Positions 1 through 10,935 of a stretch of 64,000 nt of DNA are shown piece by piece (the first letter of the stretch is position 1; each line of letters starts with the position of its first letter). The DNA lies in the NCBI RefSeq assembly GCF_030445035.2, contig NC_080702.1, positions 15,756,029-15,820,028 on the forward strand. Reading direction: 5' to 3'. Under the pieces are notes generated by a model that saw nothing but the letters and a program-made list of their open reading frames with translations, made no database searches and was not told the origin of the DNA. The stretch is from Dasypus novemcinctus. Lineage: Eukaryota; Chordata; Mammalia; Cingulata; Dasypodidae. Both the position numbers and the translations under genes were made by a program.

Positions 1-1489
1 TTCAGGCACTCCAGGGTGCAGACACTGGACCATCTGTACCATTCCTCACCTTTTCAGGTTTTTTCCCAACTCCTTAATGTTCTCCACTTAGTGTGTTATC
101 AGCTCTTTTGGCATTTCACCTTCTCTTTGTACTTAAGCATTATCTTGTCACCCTATTTCTTAGAGATTACATTTCAGGTTGAAGTATTTTTCCAATTTTC
201 TTATTTCTTCTCATTCATTTTCTGAGTTTTTATAAAATTTATATCTTGGCATATACTGGCCATTTTCTTCATGCCTTTTATCTACTTTTCAGAAAGTACA
301 TTTCAGCACATAATGTAGATCACCATTTGTTGTGCATTTCTCTGCCCTTACTCCTTTTCTCCCTATTATTACCTTGGTACTTGAAAATAAAATAATGTGG
401 ATTTTTTTGTTAGTATTCATATAGTTAAAAAAATTATATAGACAGAAAGGAGATTGAAAACAGCTTTCCCAACAATACCGATCTGTTTCTCTCTCTACAT
501 TTTTCATGAAATGTTTTAAAGTAAGAAATCTTTCTTGCTGACATTTCTGGATTCTGTACTTCTACCACTCTTAAAACCGGGTCTTCACTCTCATTACTTC
601 TATTGAACCTTTCATTCCCTATTTTCTTTCTCCATCTGGCTACCAAATATTCCTGTTATATGTACTCCTCTACTGAAGAGAAAAATTACCACATTGCCAA
701 AATCTAGTCAATCCCTATAAATGTCTATATATTCTCAAAATCATTTATCCATAAATGTCTATATATTTTAAAAATCAATTATCTATGTTACTTGAATAAC
801 TTATGCTGTATTTCATTTGTGAATTACCTTAATTTTTTATATTTATTGTATCCCTACAATCATTAGATTTTAGTTTTAGTTTCTCGTATTTTATAATAAC
901 TAAAGAGTTATCAACTTTCTATGTTTTATATCAATCTATTTTTTTTACACATTTCATGTTAGCAATCACAGTTCAAATTCAGCAAATTCTTTAAAATTTC
1001 TACTGCTTTTGATTCACAATCACATAGGTTCAGAGTCATTTATATTTGGACTATAATATTACCACCATATGGCGTTAACATGTATCATCAGGCACACACA
1101 GCAACACCCCCCAAAGTAATCTTTATATTTCCCATGATCCCCAAGGATTGTGCTTAATATGTGCCCTTGCTCCATTAAAAGTACTATTTTATAAATACCC
1201 TCTAAAAGAAAAGTTCATTTAATTGGTTTCACTGAATTTTTAAAATTTAAGAAAACATCAAAATATTTCAGGTATTGTCTACCATGATCTTATTACTAAA
1301 ACTTGAACATATGGATATTAGTAAGAATTAAGTTCTTCAACCATAAAAATGTAGGTATCCTACAATTAACTCACATTCCAGGATTTCAGAAATGCACTTG
1401 CAGGATGCCAACAACCTGGGGACTTTGTGCTGCTGCCTAAGTCATCTGTGGAAGTCATTCTTCTATGTTCACAACTGCATCTAAAAAAC
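1..1489. other. AT-rich DNA without a recognisable gene
   Basis: The stretch is AT-rich with many stop codons in all frames. I see no coding region, splice-site pair or repeat that I can name with confidence. Parts may be very old L1 sequence, because the old L1 fragment that follows has the same base composition, but I could not align it. Confidence 0.5.
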
Positions 1490-2290
1490 CCATGGCTAAC
1501 ATCCTACTCAATAGTGAAATACTGAAAATCTTTCCCATCAGGTCACAAACAAGGTAAGTTAGTTCACTTTTATCACTGCTTTTCAACACTGGATCTAAAG
1601 CTCTTGCCAAGCAAATGGGTAAGAAAAAGAAATAAAGTAATCCAAATTGGAATGGAAGAAGTAAAGCTATCTGTATACACTGCTGACATAAGCTTTTAAA
1701 TACATAAATTTCAAAAGATTCAACATAACTAATGCAACAATATAGACTTTAAGCAAACTTGGATCGTATTAGATACACACAAAAAAGTCGTTTTGTTTAT
1801 ATAGTGCAGCAAAATAAAAAACCTGAAGTGGACTTCTTTTCAAAGTCCATTCAATTAGCAGGCTAACAAATAAAGAATGAATGTGATGAAAGGATAGAAA
1901 TACTGGAACACTAGCAAACTCTTCTGAATGAAACTGAAGAAGACCTAAATATATAGCAAGACATTCATTGTTCAAGGATGATAAGACTGCTTGTTCTACT
2001 ATCAATACTACCCAGAAGGAACTACAGATTCAAAATAGTTATAAAAATCACAGCAGGGTGCAGAGGTGGCTCAAGTGATTAGGCATCTGCCTGCTATATG
2101 GTAGGCCCAGGTTTGGTTCCTAAAACAAGATGAGCAAACAATGTGGGGGGGAATAAATGAGTCTTGAAAAAAAAAAACTCCCAGCAGCCATTTTTTTTTT
2201 TTACAGGAATGGAAAAACCAATTCTCAAATTTATATGGCATCAGACTTGAATAGACAAAACAATCACCTTTCTACTTTGTGAGACTGGGA
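1490..2290 (+). pseudogene. Old L1 ORF2 fragment (reverse transcriptase and downstream region)
   Basis: Conceptual translation near 1497-1560 gives ANILLNSEILKIFPIRSQTR, which corresponds to the L1 reverse transcriptase segment just before the RQGCPLSP motif. After a gap, 2180-2290 resembles the ORF2 region after the RT domain (a stretch equivalent to LEKPILKFIW). Stops and indels are frequent, so it is an ancient fossil. A tRNA-derived SINE (about 2055-2175) interrupts it. Boundaries are approximate. Confidence 0.6.
2055..2175 (+). mobile_element. tRNA-derived SINE (DAS-type, short form)
   Basis: A tRNA-like head carries an A box, TGGCTCAAGTG at 2067-2077, and a B box, GGTTTGGTTCC at 2110-2120, spaced as in an internal RNA polymerase III promoter. 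An A-rich tail ends near 2175. It lies inside an old L1 ORF2 fragment. The body is short, unlike the 400-bp copies elsewhere in the window. Family name is from recall of armadillo DAS SINEs. Confidence 0.8.
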
Positions 2291-2691
2291 AAGATTAATT
2301 TATAATAGAAGGGTTTTCACTGAGATGTGGCTCAGGTAGGAATTTGTGGAATCCTCAGGGATATTGGGGTTCACAGAAATTTGGGTTGTAATTCTCCCTG
2401 TTAATGGAGGGTCACTATTTTCTGGAAGTCTCCTGGGGACTCAGAGGCAAGGATGTGGAATATCTCTGACAGCAGTGCCGTGTCTCTCCTTTGGAGGATT
2501 TTCACTCAGGCTGGGTACAGTCTTGCGTTCTCAGAAGGAAGTAGAGGTCTCTGAAAGAACAAATAATTGACCATCTCCCCTCCCCTGTATATCCTAAATC
2601 ATAGGATCTGCAGTGAGTTAAGCGTAAGCAAGGGTATGACACTTCATTCAACATCACTAGTGACCAGTAAAATTCGTAAGAAAACTAGAAA
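2291..2691. other. Unassigned sequence between old L1 and solo LTR
   Basis: I see no gene here. An open frame of 74 codons at 2346-2570 has no recognisable domain and no splice or promoter context, so I treat it as chance. Confidence 0.4.
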
Positions 2692-2696
2692 GTCTC

Positions 2697-3246
2697 TGTT
2701 GGAGAAAAACCGGCTAGGACACAGAGACTGAATGACCACAGGCAGAATATGTATTTCTTGAAAAGCTCTTCCAATGGAGGGGGACTGAAGAACAGGCTTC
2801 AGTCCCCCCACCAGCATGGTCAGGATCTGAAGACAGACTTCAGCCCACTCCTGGAAGGGGGCATGGGGGACTTCAATTTATAAGAACTTTCCTAGGCAGG
2901 GAAATGATAGTTAGTAGGAGGGAGTTGAGGGTCTGAGTGAGGTACTAGTAGGGGGTTGAGGGAGTTTATGGCTTCTTGGGATGCTGCAGGAGAAGATGTT
3001 TCTTTTCATCCGTAGGGATTAAAGGATATGTAAATAGTGAAGGTTTCCATCTCTGTTTTCCTCTGATATGCAGATAGAGGTAGTAAAGATCTCCATTTCC
3101 CTCTATTCCTGTACCTATGAGGTTTCTTGTTTAACCTGTGGGAAAGTGCCTGCCATGCCCTCAGACACAAGAGAGGGGGTTTGCCTTTTCCCAATGCATA
3201 TCAGGGGAAACAGATACAGCTTGTTAATTATTGCAAACCTCTAACA
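2697..3246 (-). mobile_element. Solo LTR of an endogenous retrovirus (same family as 56198-56765)
   Basis: In + coordinates it begins TGTTGGAGAAA and ends CTCTAACA, so in its own minus-strand sense it runs TGTTAGAG...CCAACA with TG/CA termini. It is flanked by a perfect 5-bp target duplication GTCTC (2692-2696 and 3247-3251). A TATA box (TATAAATT in sense, + coordinates 2875-2882) is conserved with the second copy at 56198-56765, where an env membrane-anchor remnant sits just upstream of the LTR. The complete LTR with intact duplication and no internal region shows it is a solo LTR formed by LTR-LTR recombination. Confidence 0.88.
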
Positions 3247-3540
3247 GTCTCACAGCTACATCTTTTGGAATGGACACCATCTAGGTGAGGAAAGACTTAA
3301 ATAGCAAGGTGCACTCTCCAGGCTGCTGAGAGAGTTGTTTGGGTCTTTACTCAGGGAGACAGCTGTTGTTGACCACCTCTAGAGAACTTCTCATATCACT
3401 GATTGTACTTTTCAACTCCAGAATTTCCATTCCTGTTGATTTTATACTTTATAGCTCTTTACTGATATTCTATTTTGTGAGACATCATTCTCATGTTTTC
3501 TTTTTACTCATTGAGCAGATTAAAAATTGGTAATTTAGGT

Positions 3541-4776
3541 ACTAGTCTGGGAAAATGGCATTGATGTAGGTGGGCACTGCTCAGTTCTTTCGCAAAAAAT
3601 GGCCGCAAGGGGGCAGGGGCCTAACCTGAGTGAGCTGTCTTGGAATCCACACAGCAGGAGGCTGCAGACCTGGAGACCTCATTCAGGAGCAAGCTGGACA
3701 AGAGAGATAAAGAGCTCAAGGTAAAACCAAGGGTTGATCATCCCTGTGGCTAGAAAAGCCTGGGTAAATCCTACCCTCAAGGCGAACAACCTCTGTGGAA
3801 TCCCTGGCTCGCAAAGGCCAGCTGAGTGGGAGGGGAAATTCCCTGGAGGGAGGGGGGTCTGGCTAAGGGTGGGGAGTGGTTTCCTTTCTGTGGGTTTGGG
3901 CACCTGAGCCCCCTTTCAATCTTGGGGTGGATATCAGCCACACTGAGGTGGCCCTGGGGTGAGGGGAGAGAGACTCTGATCAGGCAGGCTGCCACACCCA
4001 GCTGCCCTGGGAGAGAGGAACTTGGTCAAGGAGGGGGTGGAGACAGGCTCCTAACTAGCCTGACCCCTGAAAACTGTTTTAGAAGTCCAACTGCCTAAGG
4101 GAAATGGGGGCAGGAGGAGCCAGATAAGCTTTCAGTGGCCTATTTAGCCTAAAGACCTGCTGTAGCACAGCCGGGGAATTCCTGCCTCGTTTGAAGGTCC
4201 CAGGTTTGAGCCCTGGTACCTCCTAAGAGAAGACATCCAGGGAGAGATACGGCACACAGTCAGCACCTTATGATAGGGAACTTACTGACTGAGTTTCTAT
4301 TGTTTTCTTCTGTGGTATACTGGATTTTTTTTTTTCCTTTTTCCTTTATTTTACTCACTAAAACTGGACACATCACCTGCAGAGAGTAGGTTGCCAGGTG
4401 ACGAGCACCAGCAGCCTGAGAAGGCCTCCAGGGGCCTAAGAGGGAAGGCTGCTCTCCCTGGATTGTTTCTTTGTTACTGTGTTGTCTCTTGTTTATTCTT
4501 TTCCCTTTGTTTGTTTCAATTTTTTTCTTTTACTGATTTTTCCAGGCTACTTTATTTCTCTTCTTTCCTTTATTTTTCCATCTTCTGACTTCTATAGCTT
4601 TTCTTCCATTCCACGACTTCTTGTTTGGCCTTCATTTTTTTTTTTTTTCTTTCTCCAATTTCCTTCTATTCTCTTCTCATCTCTTCAGCCTTTTAACTCA
4701 TTCTATTTTGTTCCTTTATTTTTTCCTATGCATTCGTCCAGACTTTTAATTTATTGTTTTTTCCATGTTGTTTCTT
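3541..4776 (+). mobile_element. L1 5'UTR, upstream unit, left part
   Basis: Begins near TCTGGGAAAATGGC (about 3549), like the start of the second unit at 8437. It carries GC-rich sequence, a tRNA-like segment (4156-4230), a block beginning AGAGAGTAGGTTGCCAGG, and a long pyrimidine-rich tract (4460-4776). The same order of blocks recurs at 8437-9850 directly upstream of an L1 ORF1. The unit is interrupted at 4776 by a minus-strand element and resumes at 8203. Open frames in the pyrimidine tract are low-complexity artefacts. Confidence 0.75.
4156..4230 (+). other. tRNA-like segment inside L1 5'UTR (upstream unit)
   Basis: An A-box-like motif TAGCACAGCCGG (4163-4174) and a B-box-like motif GGTTTGAGCCC (4203-4213) have tRNA-like spacing. 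The B box sits in a perfect T-arm: 5-bp stem CCAGG/CCTGG around the 7-nt loop TTTGAGC. The equivalent place in the second 5'UTR unit (8956-9022) has the same arrangement. It is not a functional tRNA gene because no complete acceptor stem is visible. Confidence 0.65.
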
Positions 4777-5829
4777 TTTTTAAAATTTATTGAAATATAT
4801 CACTCATACATAAACATACATAAATAAATGTATAATAGTTGTGAACTTACAAAACAAACATATATAACATCTTATCCTACCACCAATAACTTGCATTGTT
4901 TTTAAACCTTTTTAACTAATGATTAAAGAGCATTATCAAAATATTACTACTAAACGAAGTACTTTTCCCCTAACCAATCTGATTATCAATTTCATATCAT
5001 TTATATATGAACATACGTAAACAAGTGTATAGTAAAAGTTGCGAACTTAAAGCAAACATCCATAACATAACACAGGGGTCTCACCCGTCAACCCTCCACC
5101 AACACCTTGCATTGTCATGAGATGTTTGTTACAAATTATCAAAGAATATTGTCAAAACCTTACTACTAATCATAGTCCTAATCTTACATTTGGTGTTTTT
5201 CCCCAACCCACTCTATTGTTTTTTAAATATATTTTTTGACAGAAGTTGTAAACTTATAAAACAATCATGCACAGGTGCAGAATTCCCAAACACCTCTCCA
5301 TCAACATACCACAATGTGGTGTGTCATTTGCTACAGATAAAATAATATCATCTGATTGTTACCATGTCCATAGTGTACATTTGGCTCACATTTTCCATAC
5401 TGCCTCAGTATCAACACAGTACATCTTTTGCACAGATGCAAGAATATTATATTACTACAAACCACAGTCCATAGGTCACTCCAGCTGTATTTTTCCATGC
5501 TTCTCCACATTCTCAATACACTACAGTAGTGATATACACTTGTTCTAGCTAACAAAGGACACTCTTGCATCTGTACCATCAACCACGATTCTCATCCACC
5601 TCTTGGTTTACTGTCCTATCAGTTGCTAGATTATTCTCTAGCATTCTGTGAATTGGCATTTACATAACTACACTACCATTTACAGTCACATCCCCATTTA
5701 TAAACTAGCTGTTACTGTGTGTTACCATCCACTCTATACATTTCCACACTTTCACAGTAAAGCTAATTAAAACTTGTACATACATTAAACATCAGTAGTG
5801 CACTTAGTCCTTCTCTTATCTCCTTTAAG

Positions 5830-6500
5830 AAGCCACCACCTACTACCAGGTCTTGAAGATATTTTCCAATAATTTCATCTAGAAGTTTTATGGTTTTTGT
5901 TTTTCAGTTTTTTCATCCATTTTGAGTTAATTTTTGGATAAAGTGTGAGTTAGGGGTCCTCTTTCCTTCTTTGAGCTATGGATATCCAATTCTTCAGCAT
6001 CTTTTGTTGAACTGATTGTTCTGCCCAAGCTGTGTGAGTTTCACAGTCTAGTCAAAAATCACTTGACCATACCTGTGAGGGACTGTTTCTGAACCATAAA
6101 TTTGGTTCCGTTGGTCTACTGTGTCTGTCTTTAGGCCAGTAACATGCTGTTTTTTACCACTATAGGTAGGTATTATGATTTAAAGTCTGGAGATGAGGGT
6201 TTACTTTTTCTTTTTATGATGTTTCTGGCTATTCCGGACTCCTTACCCTTCCAAATAAATTTAATGATCGTGTTTTCAATTTTTTCTTTAATGCTGGTAG
6301 AATTTTTATCAGGATTTCATTAAATCTGTGTATCAATTTGAGTAGAACTGACATCTTAATATTCAGTCTTCTGATCCATGAGCATGGAATGTTCTTCCAG
6401 TTATTTAAGGTTTTTTTGATTTGTTTTAACATTGAGTTGCAGTTTTCTGAATACAAGTGCTTTACATCATTGGTTAAGCTTATTCCTATTTGAGTTTTAT
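5830..6500 (-). pseudogene. L1 ORF2 C-terminal fragment
   Basis: Reverse translation gives [20 protein letters not shown] near 6400, followed by sequence equivalent to the KTIKLLDEIIGKYLQDLV region near 5880. This matches the ORF2 segment downstream of the RT domain in the complete L1 at 15568-19378. Indels and stops break the frame. It is separated from the ORF1 remnant by only about 100 bp, so endonuclease and RT catalytic domains are missing. Confidence 0.8.
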
Positions 6501-6599
6501 CTATTTTAATTCACCACTCTTTCAGTTACTTTCATTGATATAATCTTCATTTCTAGACTCTCTTCCAGGCCCCTCTCTCCTGTCTTTTCTTTTCAGGCT

Positions 6600-7047
6600 C
6601 TAACACACCCTTTAGTATTTCCTGAAAATCTGGCTTCTTGTTTAGAAATTATCTCAGTTTCTGTTTATCTGTGAATATTCTAATTTTGCCCTCATTTTTG
6701 AAAGACAGTCTTGCTGGATATAAGATTCTTGGCTGGAAGTTTTTCTCTTGTAGTATCTTAAATAAATCAGAGCACTGTCTTCTAGCCTCCATGGTTTCTG
6801 GTGAGAAATCAGCACTTAATCTTATTGGATAAATCTTATACGTTATGCATTGCTTTTCTCTGGCTGTTCTCAGAATTCTTTGTCTTTGGCCTTTGACATT
6901 CTGATGAGTATGTGTCTTGGAGTTGGTCTATTCAGACTTTTTCTGAGGGGAGTGTGTTGTCCTTCTTGGACAGGGATATCTATGTCCTTCAATAGGGTTG
7001 GGAAATTTTCTACCATTATTTCTTCAAATATTCCTTTTGCCCCTTTT
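6600..7047 (-). pseudogene. L1 ORF1 fragment (RRM and C-terminal domain)
   Basis: In the minus strand the sequence matches the second half of ORF1 from the complete L1 at 14521: the segment equivalent to EGVLQEIMAENFPNLLKE, then the PTPRHIL region, then the C-terminal RNA-binding domain. The N-terminal coiled coil is missing and the 5' edge of this fragment is a telomeric repeat. Frameshifts are present. ORF1p is the RNA-binding trimer of the L1 ribonucleoprotein; this copy cannot encode it. Confidence 0.8.
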
Positions 7048-7076
7048 CCCTAAACTAACCCTAACCCTAACCCTAA
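7048..7076 (-). repeat. Interstitial telomeric repeat, (TTAGGG)n on minus strand
   Basis: The + strand reads CCCTAAA, CTAA, then three consecutive CCCTAA units ending at 7076, about 4.5 units in total. It lies exactly at the junction between an L1 5'UTR and a truncated ORF1, both on the minus strand, where the ORF1 start and coiled coil are missing. Confidence 0.9.
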
Positions 7077-7199
7077 TCTGGGGTGGGGATGGAGCAGCAG
7101 GTGTGGGCAGCAATTTATGCAGTGCAGATCCAAGATGACCACAGTTGCCCTGGTAGACGTCTGATTTTTAGTCTATGCCAGCCAAAGTTACCTGCAGTT

Positions 7200-7990
7200 A
7201 CCTGTATATGCTGGTGCAGGGCTCCTCAGCCTCCTCCCTGCCAGAGGTGGGGCTGAAGCCTAGGCTAGGGCTGCAGGCTGATCTGTGTGATAGAAACTGA
7301 TTACTGCTGACACAGAGTTTCAGTCAGTCCAGCTTCCCCTCGACTGTGGTGGAATAAAAGTGGCAGCTACCAGTCTCTTTCCAACTTGGGCTGCTTCACA
7401 CCCCAGCTGTTCCTAGGGTTATCCTCTTAGCCATCCAAGACTACCAATCAGTAGCCAAAATTGGCAGCCAACTGTCTCCTCCTCTCCTGTTTCTGGGAAA
7501 TGGAGTTCCAATTCCAGCCATGGAGCAGCTCCTGGGGTGGCTTGTGCCGCTAGAGTAAGATAATCACTGGCCTCCGTGGCTTGGCCGGTAATTTCCTGGA
7601 AAGGCTAGTGCAGGTCCCCACAGCTTCCTCCCTGCTGGAGGTGACACTGGGGCCTAGGCTAGACCTGCAATATGATCTGGATGGAAAGAAGCCGGTCCCC
7701 ACCAGCACTGGGATTTTCAGTCTGCCCTGTTTCCTCTTGTGCCAGGAGTAGAGTTAAGATGGCACCTCCCAGTCTCTTTCTGATTTGGACAGGCTCAAAC
7801 TTGAGCTGTTCTCCAGATCATACTGTAGCCCACTGAATTTACTCATCAGTAGATGAAATTGGTGCCCAACCATCTCTTCCTTCCCTGTTCTTGGGAAGTG
7901 GAACTTTCAATTCCAGCCACAAAACAGCTCCCAAGGTGGCTTGTGCCTCCAATGGAGGATGGGCACTGGCCTCCAGGGCATGGAGAGCTC
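7200..7990 (-). repeat. Two tandem L1 5'UTR monomers of about 400 bp
   Basis: Blocks at about 7209-7590 and 7605-7985 repeat in the same order. Shared landmarks are a CTCCCTGCNGGAGGTG-like block with GGGGCTGAAGCC/GGGGCCTAGGC, CCAGTCTCTTTC, a CAGTAG block, CTGGGAANTGGA followed by CCAATTCCAGCCA or its variant, and GGTGGCTTGTGCC. They are diverged but clearly duplicated. They form most of the 5'UTR of the minus-strand element. Confidence 0.75.
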
Positions 7991-8202
7991 TGCTTAGGAG
8001 TCTTCTCTGCAGATGGGCAGTCTCCTCCTTCCACTCCCCCAAGAATGTTGCAGGATGCTCTTCTGGCCTCCTGGAGCCTCCAAACAGGTGCTTCAGCTGG
8101 CTCCAGAGAGCTCTGGATGTTTGCTAACTGCCCTGTAGCATGAGCTGACTCTAGGAGCTCCTTACTCCACCACCATCTTGTTGGTTCTCTATGTTGTTTC
8201 TT

Positions 8203-8436
8203 GTTTAAAGGTTTTCTATTCAAACACTTTTTATTCTTATTTCCTTGTATTTTTAATGAATTTTTCACTCATATCATTTAGTTTCCTAGCTCCTATACAC
8301 GTCCTCTTCTAACTTTTTTGTATTAATATTACCATTTTCTTCTCTTTTCTCTGATCCTTTTTTTTCTTTTTATAAGGGAATGGAGACAACTGCAAGGATA
8401 TAGAATAAAAGGGACCAAGTATCAAAAAATAACCTA
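8203..8436 (+). mobile_element. L1 5'UTR, upstream unit, right part
   Basis: Continues the unit interrupted at 4776, as shown by the target duplication at 8191-8202. It ends with GGGAATGGAGACAACTG... and AGAATAAAAGGGACCAAG, which parallels 9799-9845 of the second unit immediately before ORF1. It then abuts a new 5'UTR start (TTCTGGGAAAATGGTGG at about 8441). Confidence 0.7.
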
Positions 8437-9850
8437 GAGGATTTCTGGGAAAATGGTGGTTGAGTACGTAGGTAGAGACACACCCTCTAAGAAAAAAAGA
8501 GGAGAGAAGGCAGGGACCTGTCTAAAGGAGCTACTTTGGATATATATACAACAGGAAGGTGCCCTGAGTCATCTAGGAAGGTACTAGATAAAGAAAACTG
8601 AGTTGCTTACCCCAGTGGCTGGAAACAGCACATATACCCCACAATCACAGCAAGTTAACTGCGTGGCCCCTGGCTTGCTGCTGCCAAGGGTCTGGGAGGG
8701 GGAGTTCCCTGGGAGGAAAGGGGTCTGGCACAGCCAGGTGGTTTTTTTGTGGTGACTTTGTCTAGTTGTGGCCCCTTTGAATCTCAGAAGGACCCTGACC
8801 TGACTGGCCACCCACCTGGGGCGAGAAAGCAATTACATTGGAGAGGGGTTGAGCACAGGCACCTCATCAGCAGGACTCTAACAAGCTACAGAAGTCTAAA
8901 AACACCTACAGGAAAGGTGGCAACCAGCTCTCTAAAGAGCCATTAACCTAAGGAGACAATTTAGCTCAGTTGAGGAATTCCTGATTTGACTATAGGAGGC
9001 CCCTGGTTTGATTTCCAGGTCAATCAAGAGCATGAGCCACCTGGTTGGCAGGCATCATCCAGCTTGTACTTTATGACAAGGAACATAACATTCTTTTTGT
9101 TTTAGGCTTTCTTGGATCTGTTATTTCTTTAAAACAAACAAAACTTCTTTAATTTTAACTTTTTAAATTGAAATTGCAAAAACCCAGTACATCACCCTCA
9201 GAGGGCAGGCTACAGGGTGAAAGATGAACAGCAGCTTGAGAAGCTCCTTAGGGGCCCAAAGGGAAGGCTGTGTTTCCTCCATTGTTTTGTTGCTGTTGCT
9301 GCTGTTTTCTTTCTTGTTTGTTGTGATATCCCTTTCTTTGTCCCCCCCTCTTTTTTTTACTTTTATTATCTTTTTCTACCTATGTTTTTCTTTTCTTTCC
9401 TTCCTTTCTCTATCTCTTGTTTTCTGTTGTTTTCATTCATCCCAACTCTTTTTGCTTGGGTTTCAATATTTTTTAATTTTTATTTCTCTCTTTTTTCTGT
9501 TTCCTTTCCTTATTTTTTTACTTTCTTTTTTCTTCTTCTTCTATTTTCTTTTCCTCTCTTCTTATCATTCCAGGCTTTTAATACATTCTATATATTTTTC
9601 TCTTGTGTTTCTCATTTCACTTTTTCTATTCCACTTTTTGCATCTTATTTTTCTTTACTACTTATGATTTTTTCTCATATAAATTATTTTGCTGGGTCTT
9701 TTACAGCACCCCTTCCACCTTTTATTAGTGTAATAGCAGTACTACCACTATTTTTCTTTATTATTATATCTTTGTTTTTCTCTGGTCTTATTTTTTTTCA
9801 AGGGAACATAGACAACATAAAGAAAATAGAATAAAAGGAATGAAGAGTCA
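8437..9850 (+). mobile_element. L1 5'UTR, downstream unit
   Basis: Starts with TTCTGGGAAAATGGTGG, repeats the block order of 3541-8436 (GC-rich part, tRNA-like segment, AGAGGGCAGGCTACAGGG block, long pyrimidine tract 9290-9800) and leads into ORF1. The long open frames here (for example 205 codons at 9217-9834) consist almost only of F, L, S and I codons from the pyrimidine tract and are not genes. Confidence 0.75.
8956..9022 (+). other. tRNA-like segment inside L1 5'UTR (downstream unit)
   Basis: The A box TAGCTCAGTTGAGG (8962-8975) fits the tRNA A-box consensus. The B box GGTTTGATTTCC (9005-9016) lies in a T-arm with a CCTGG/CCAGG stem. The position within the 5'UTR equals that of the segment at 4156-4230, so it belongs to this L1 5'UTR type and is not an independent insertion at this locus. 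Confidence 0.65.
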
Positions 9851-10935
9851 AAATGAAACCTTACAAGATGAAAAGAACAAAATATAATCCTACTAAGAAA
9901 GAGAAGTTAACCAACTGAATAAACACATCAAGATAAACAGATGCCTAGACACCAACAAAAAACTGCAAGCCATACTAAGAAACAGGACATGGCCTGGTCT
10001 AATGACAAACTAAAAGATAGGAGGAGATAGAGAACACAGATAATCAAACAAATATCATGAATCCACTTAATGAAGTGAAGGAAAAGATTAAGGATATCAA
10101 GAAAACACTGAGGGAACATACTAAAGAAATTGTAAACACCTAAAAAGATACCAGATATGAGGGTGATAAATGGCACAATGCCAGAAATCAAAAATATACA
10201 AATGGCACATAACAGCAGGTTTGAAAAGGCAGAGAAAAGAATCACTGTTGTGGAAGACACTGCATCTGAAATCAGACAGTAGAACAGATACATAAAAAGA
10301 TATAAAAACTCCAGGAGGGACTTAAGGATTTGAATGACAACACAAAATCCACAAACTTATGCACTACAGGAATCTCAAGAGGGAGAAAAGAAGGGAGAGG
10401 GGACAGAAGGAGGATTGGAGGAAATAACGGCTGAAAATTTCCCAACTCTATTGAGGGACATGGATGTACATGTCCAGGAAGTGCAGCACACCCAAACAGT
10501 ATAAATCCTAGCAGGCCTACCACAAGACATGTACTAGCCAAACTATTCAATATTGAAGACAAAGAGAGAATACTAAAAGCAGTAAGAGAAAAGAGATCCA
10601 TCACATACAAGGGAAGCTCAATAAGATTAGGTGCTGATTTCTCATCTGAAGCCAGGGAGGCAAGAAGGCAGTAGTATGATATGGTTACGGTGCTAAAAGA
10701 AAAAATTTCCAGCCAAGATTTCTCTATCCAGCAAAGCTGGCATTCAAAAATGAGGGAGAATTCAATATATTAACAGATAAACAGAAATTAAGAGAGTTTA
10801 TCCATATAAAAAACCTGCCGATCAAGAAATACTAAAGGGAGTTCTGCAGGATGAAAGGAAAAAAACAGGAGAGAAAGACATGGAGGAGAGCATAAGAATA
10901 ACTGAAAAGATAGAAAGAGAAATAAAAACATATGG
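9851..10935 (+). pseudogene. L1 ORF1, degraded
   Basis: The sequence aligns by eye with ORF1 of the complete L1 along its whole length: a coiled-coil part (10020-10290), an RRM part around 10440-10520 and the C-terminal domain around 10530-10860 (segments equivalent to ITYKGSSIRL and GEFKIFTDKQKL). Stops and frameshifts occur throughout. A SINE follows at the ORF1/ORF2 boundary. Confidence 0.8.

Larger units (their letters stand above)
4777..8190 (-). mobile_element. Minus-strand L1/HAL1-like element inserted in an L1 5'UTR
   Basis: The insertion is flanked by a 12-bp target duplication ATGTTGTTTCTT (4765-4776 and 8191-8202). In minus-strand order it holds a 5'UTR (8190 to about 7080, starting with a CAAGATGGTGG motif), a short telomeric repeat (7076-7048), the middle and C-terminal part of ORF1 (about 7047-6600), the C-terminal part of ORF2 (about 6500-5830), then an AT-rich 3'UTR. 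The endonuclease and RT core of ORF2 are absent, which resembles half-L1 (HAL1) architecture but could equally be an internal deletion. Confidence 0.8.

Noticed and set aside
4163..4213. A genuine tRNA gene in the L1 5'UTR
   Set aside because: A and B boxes and a T-arm are visible, but there is no convincing acceptor or anticodon stem.
9217..9834. 205-codon + strand open frame
   Set aside because: It consists almost only of F, L, S, I and Y codons from the pyrimidine tract of an L1 5'UTR; overlapping frames are also open.
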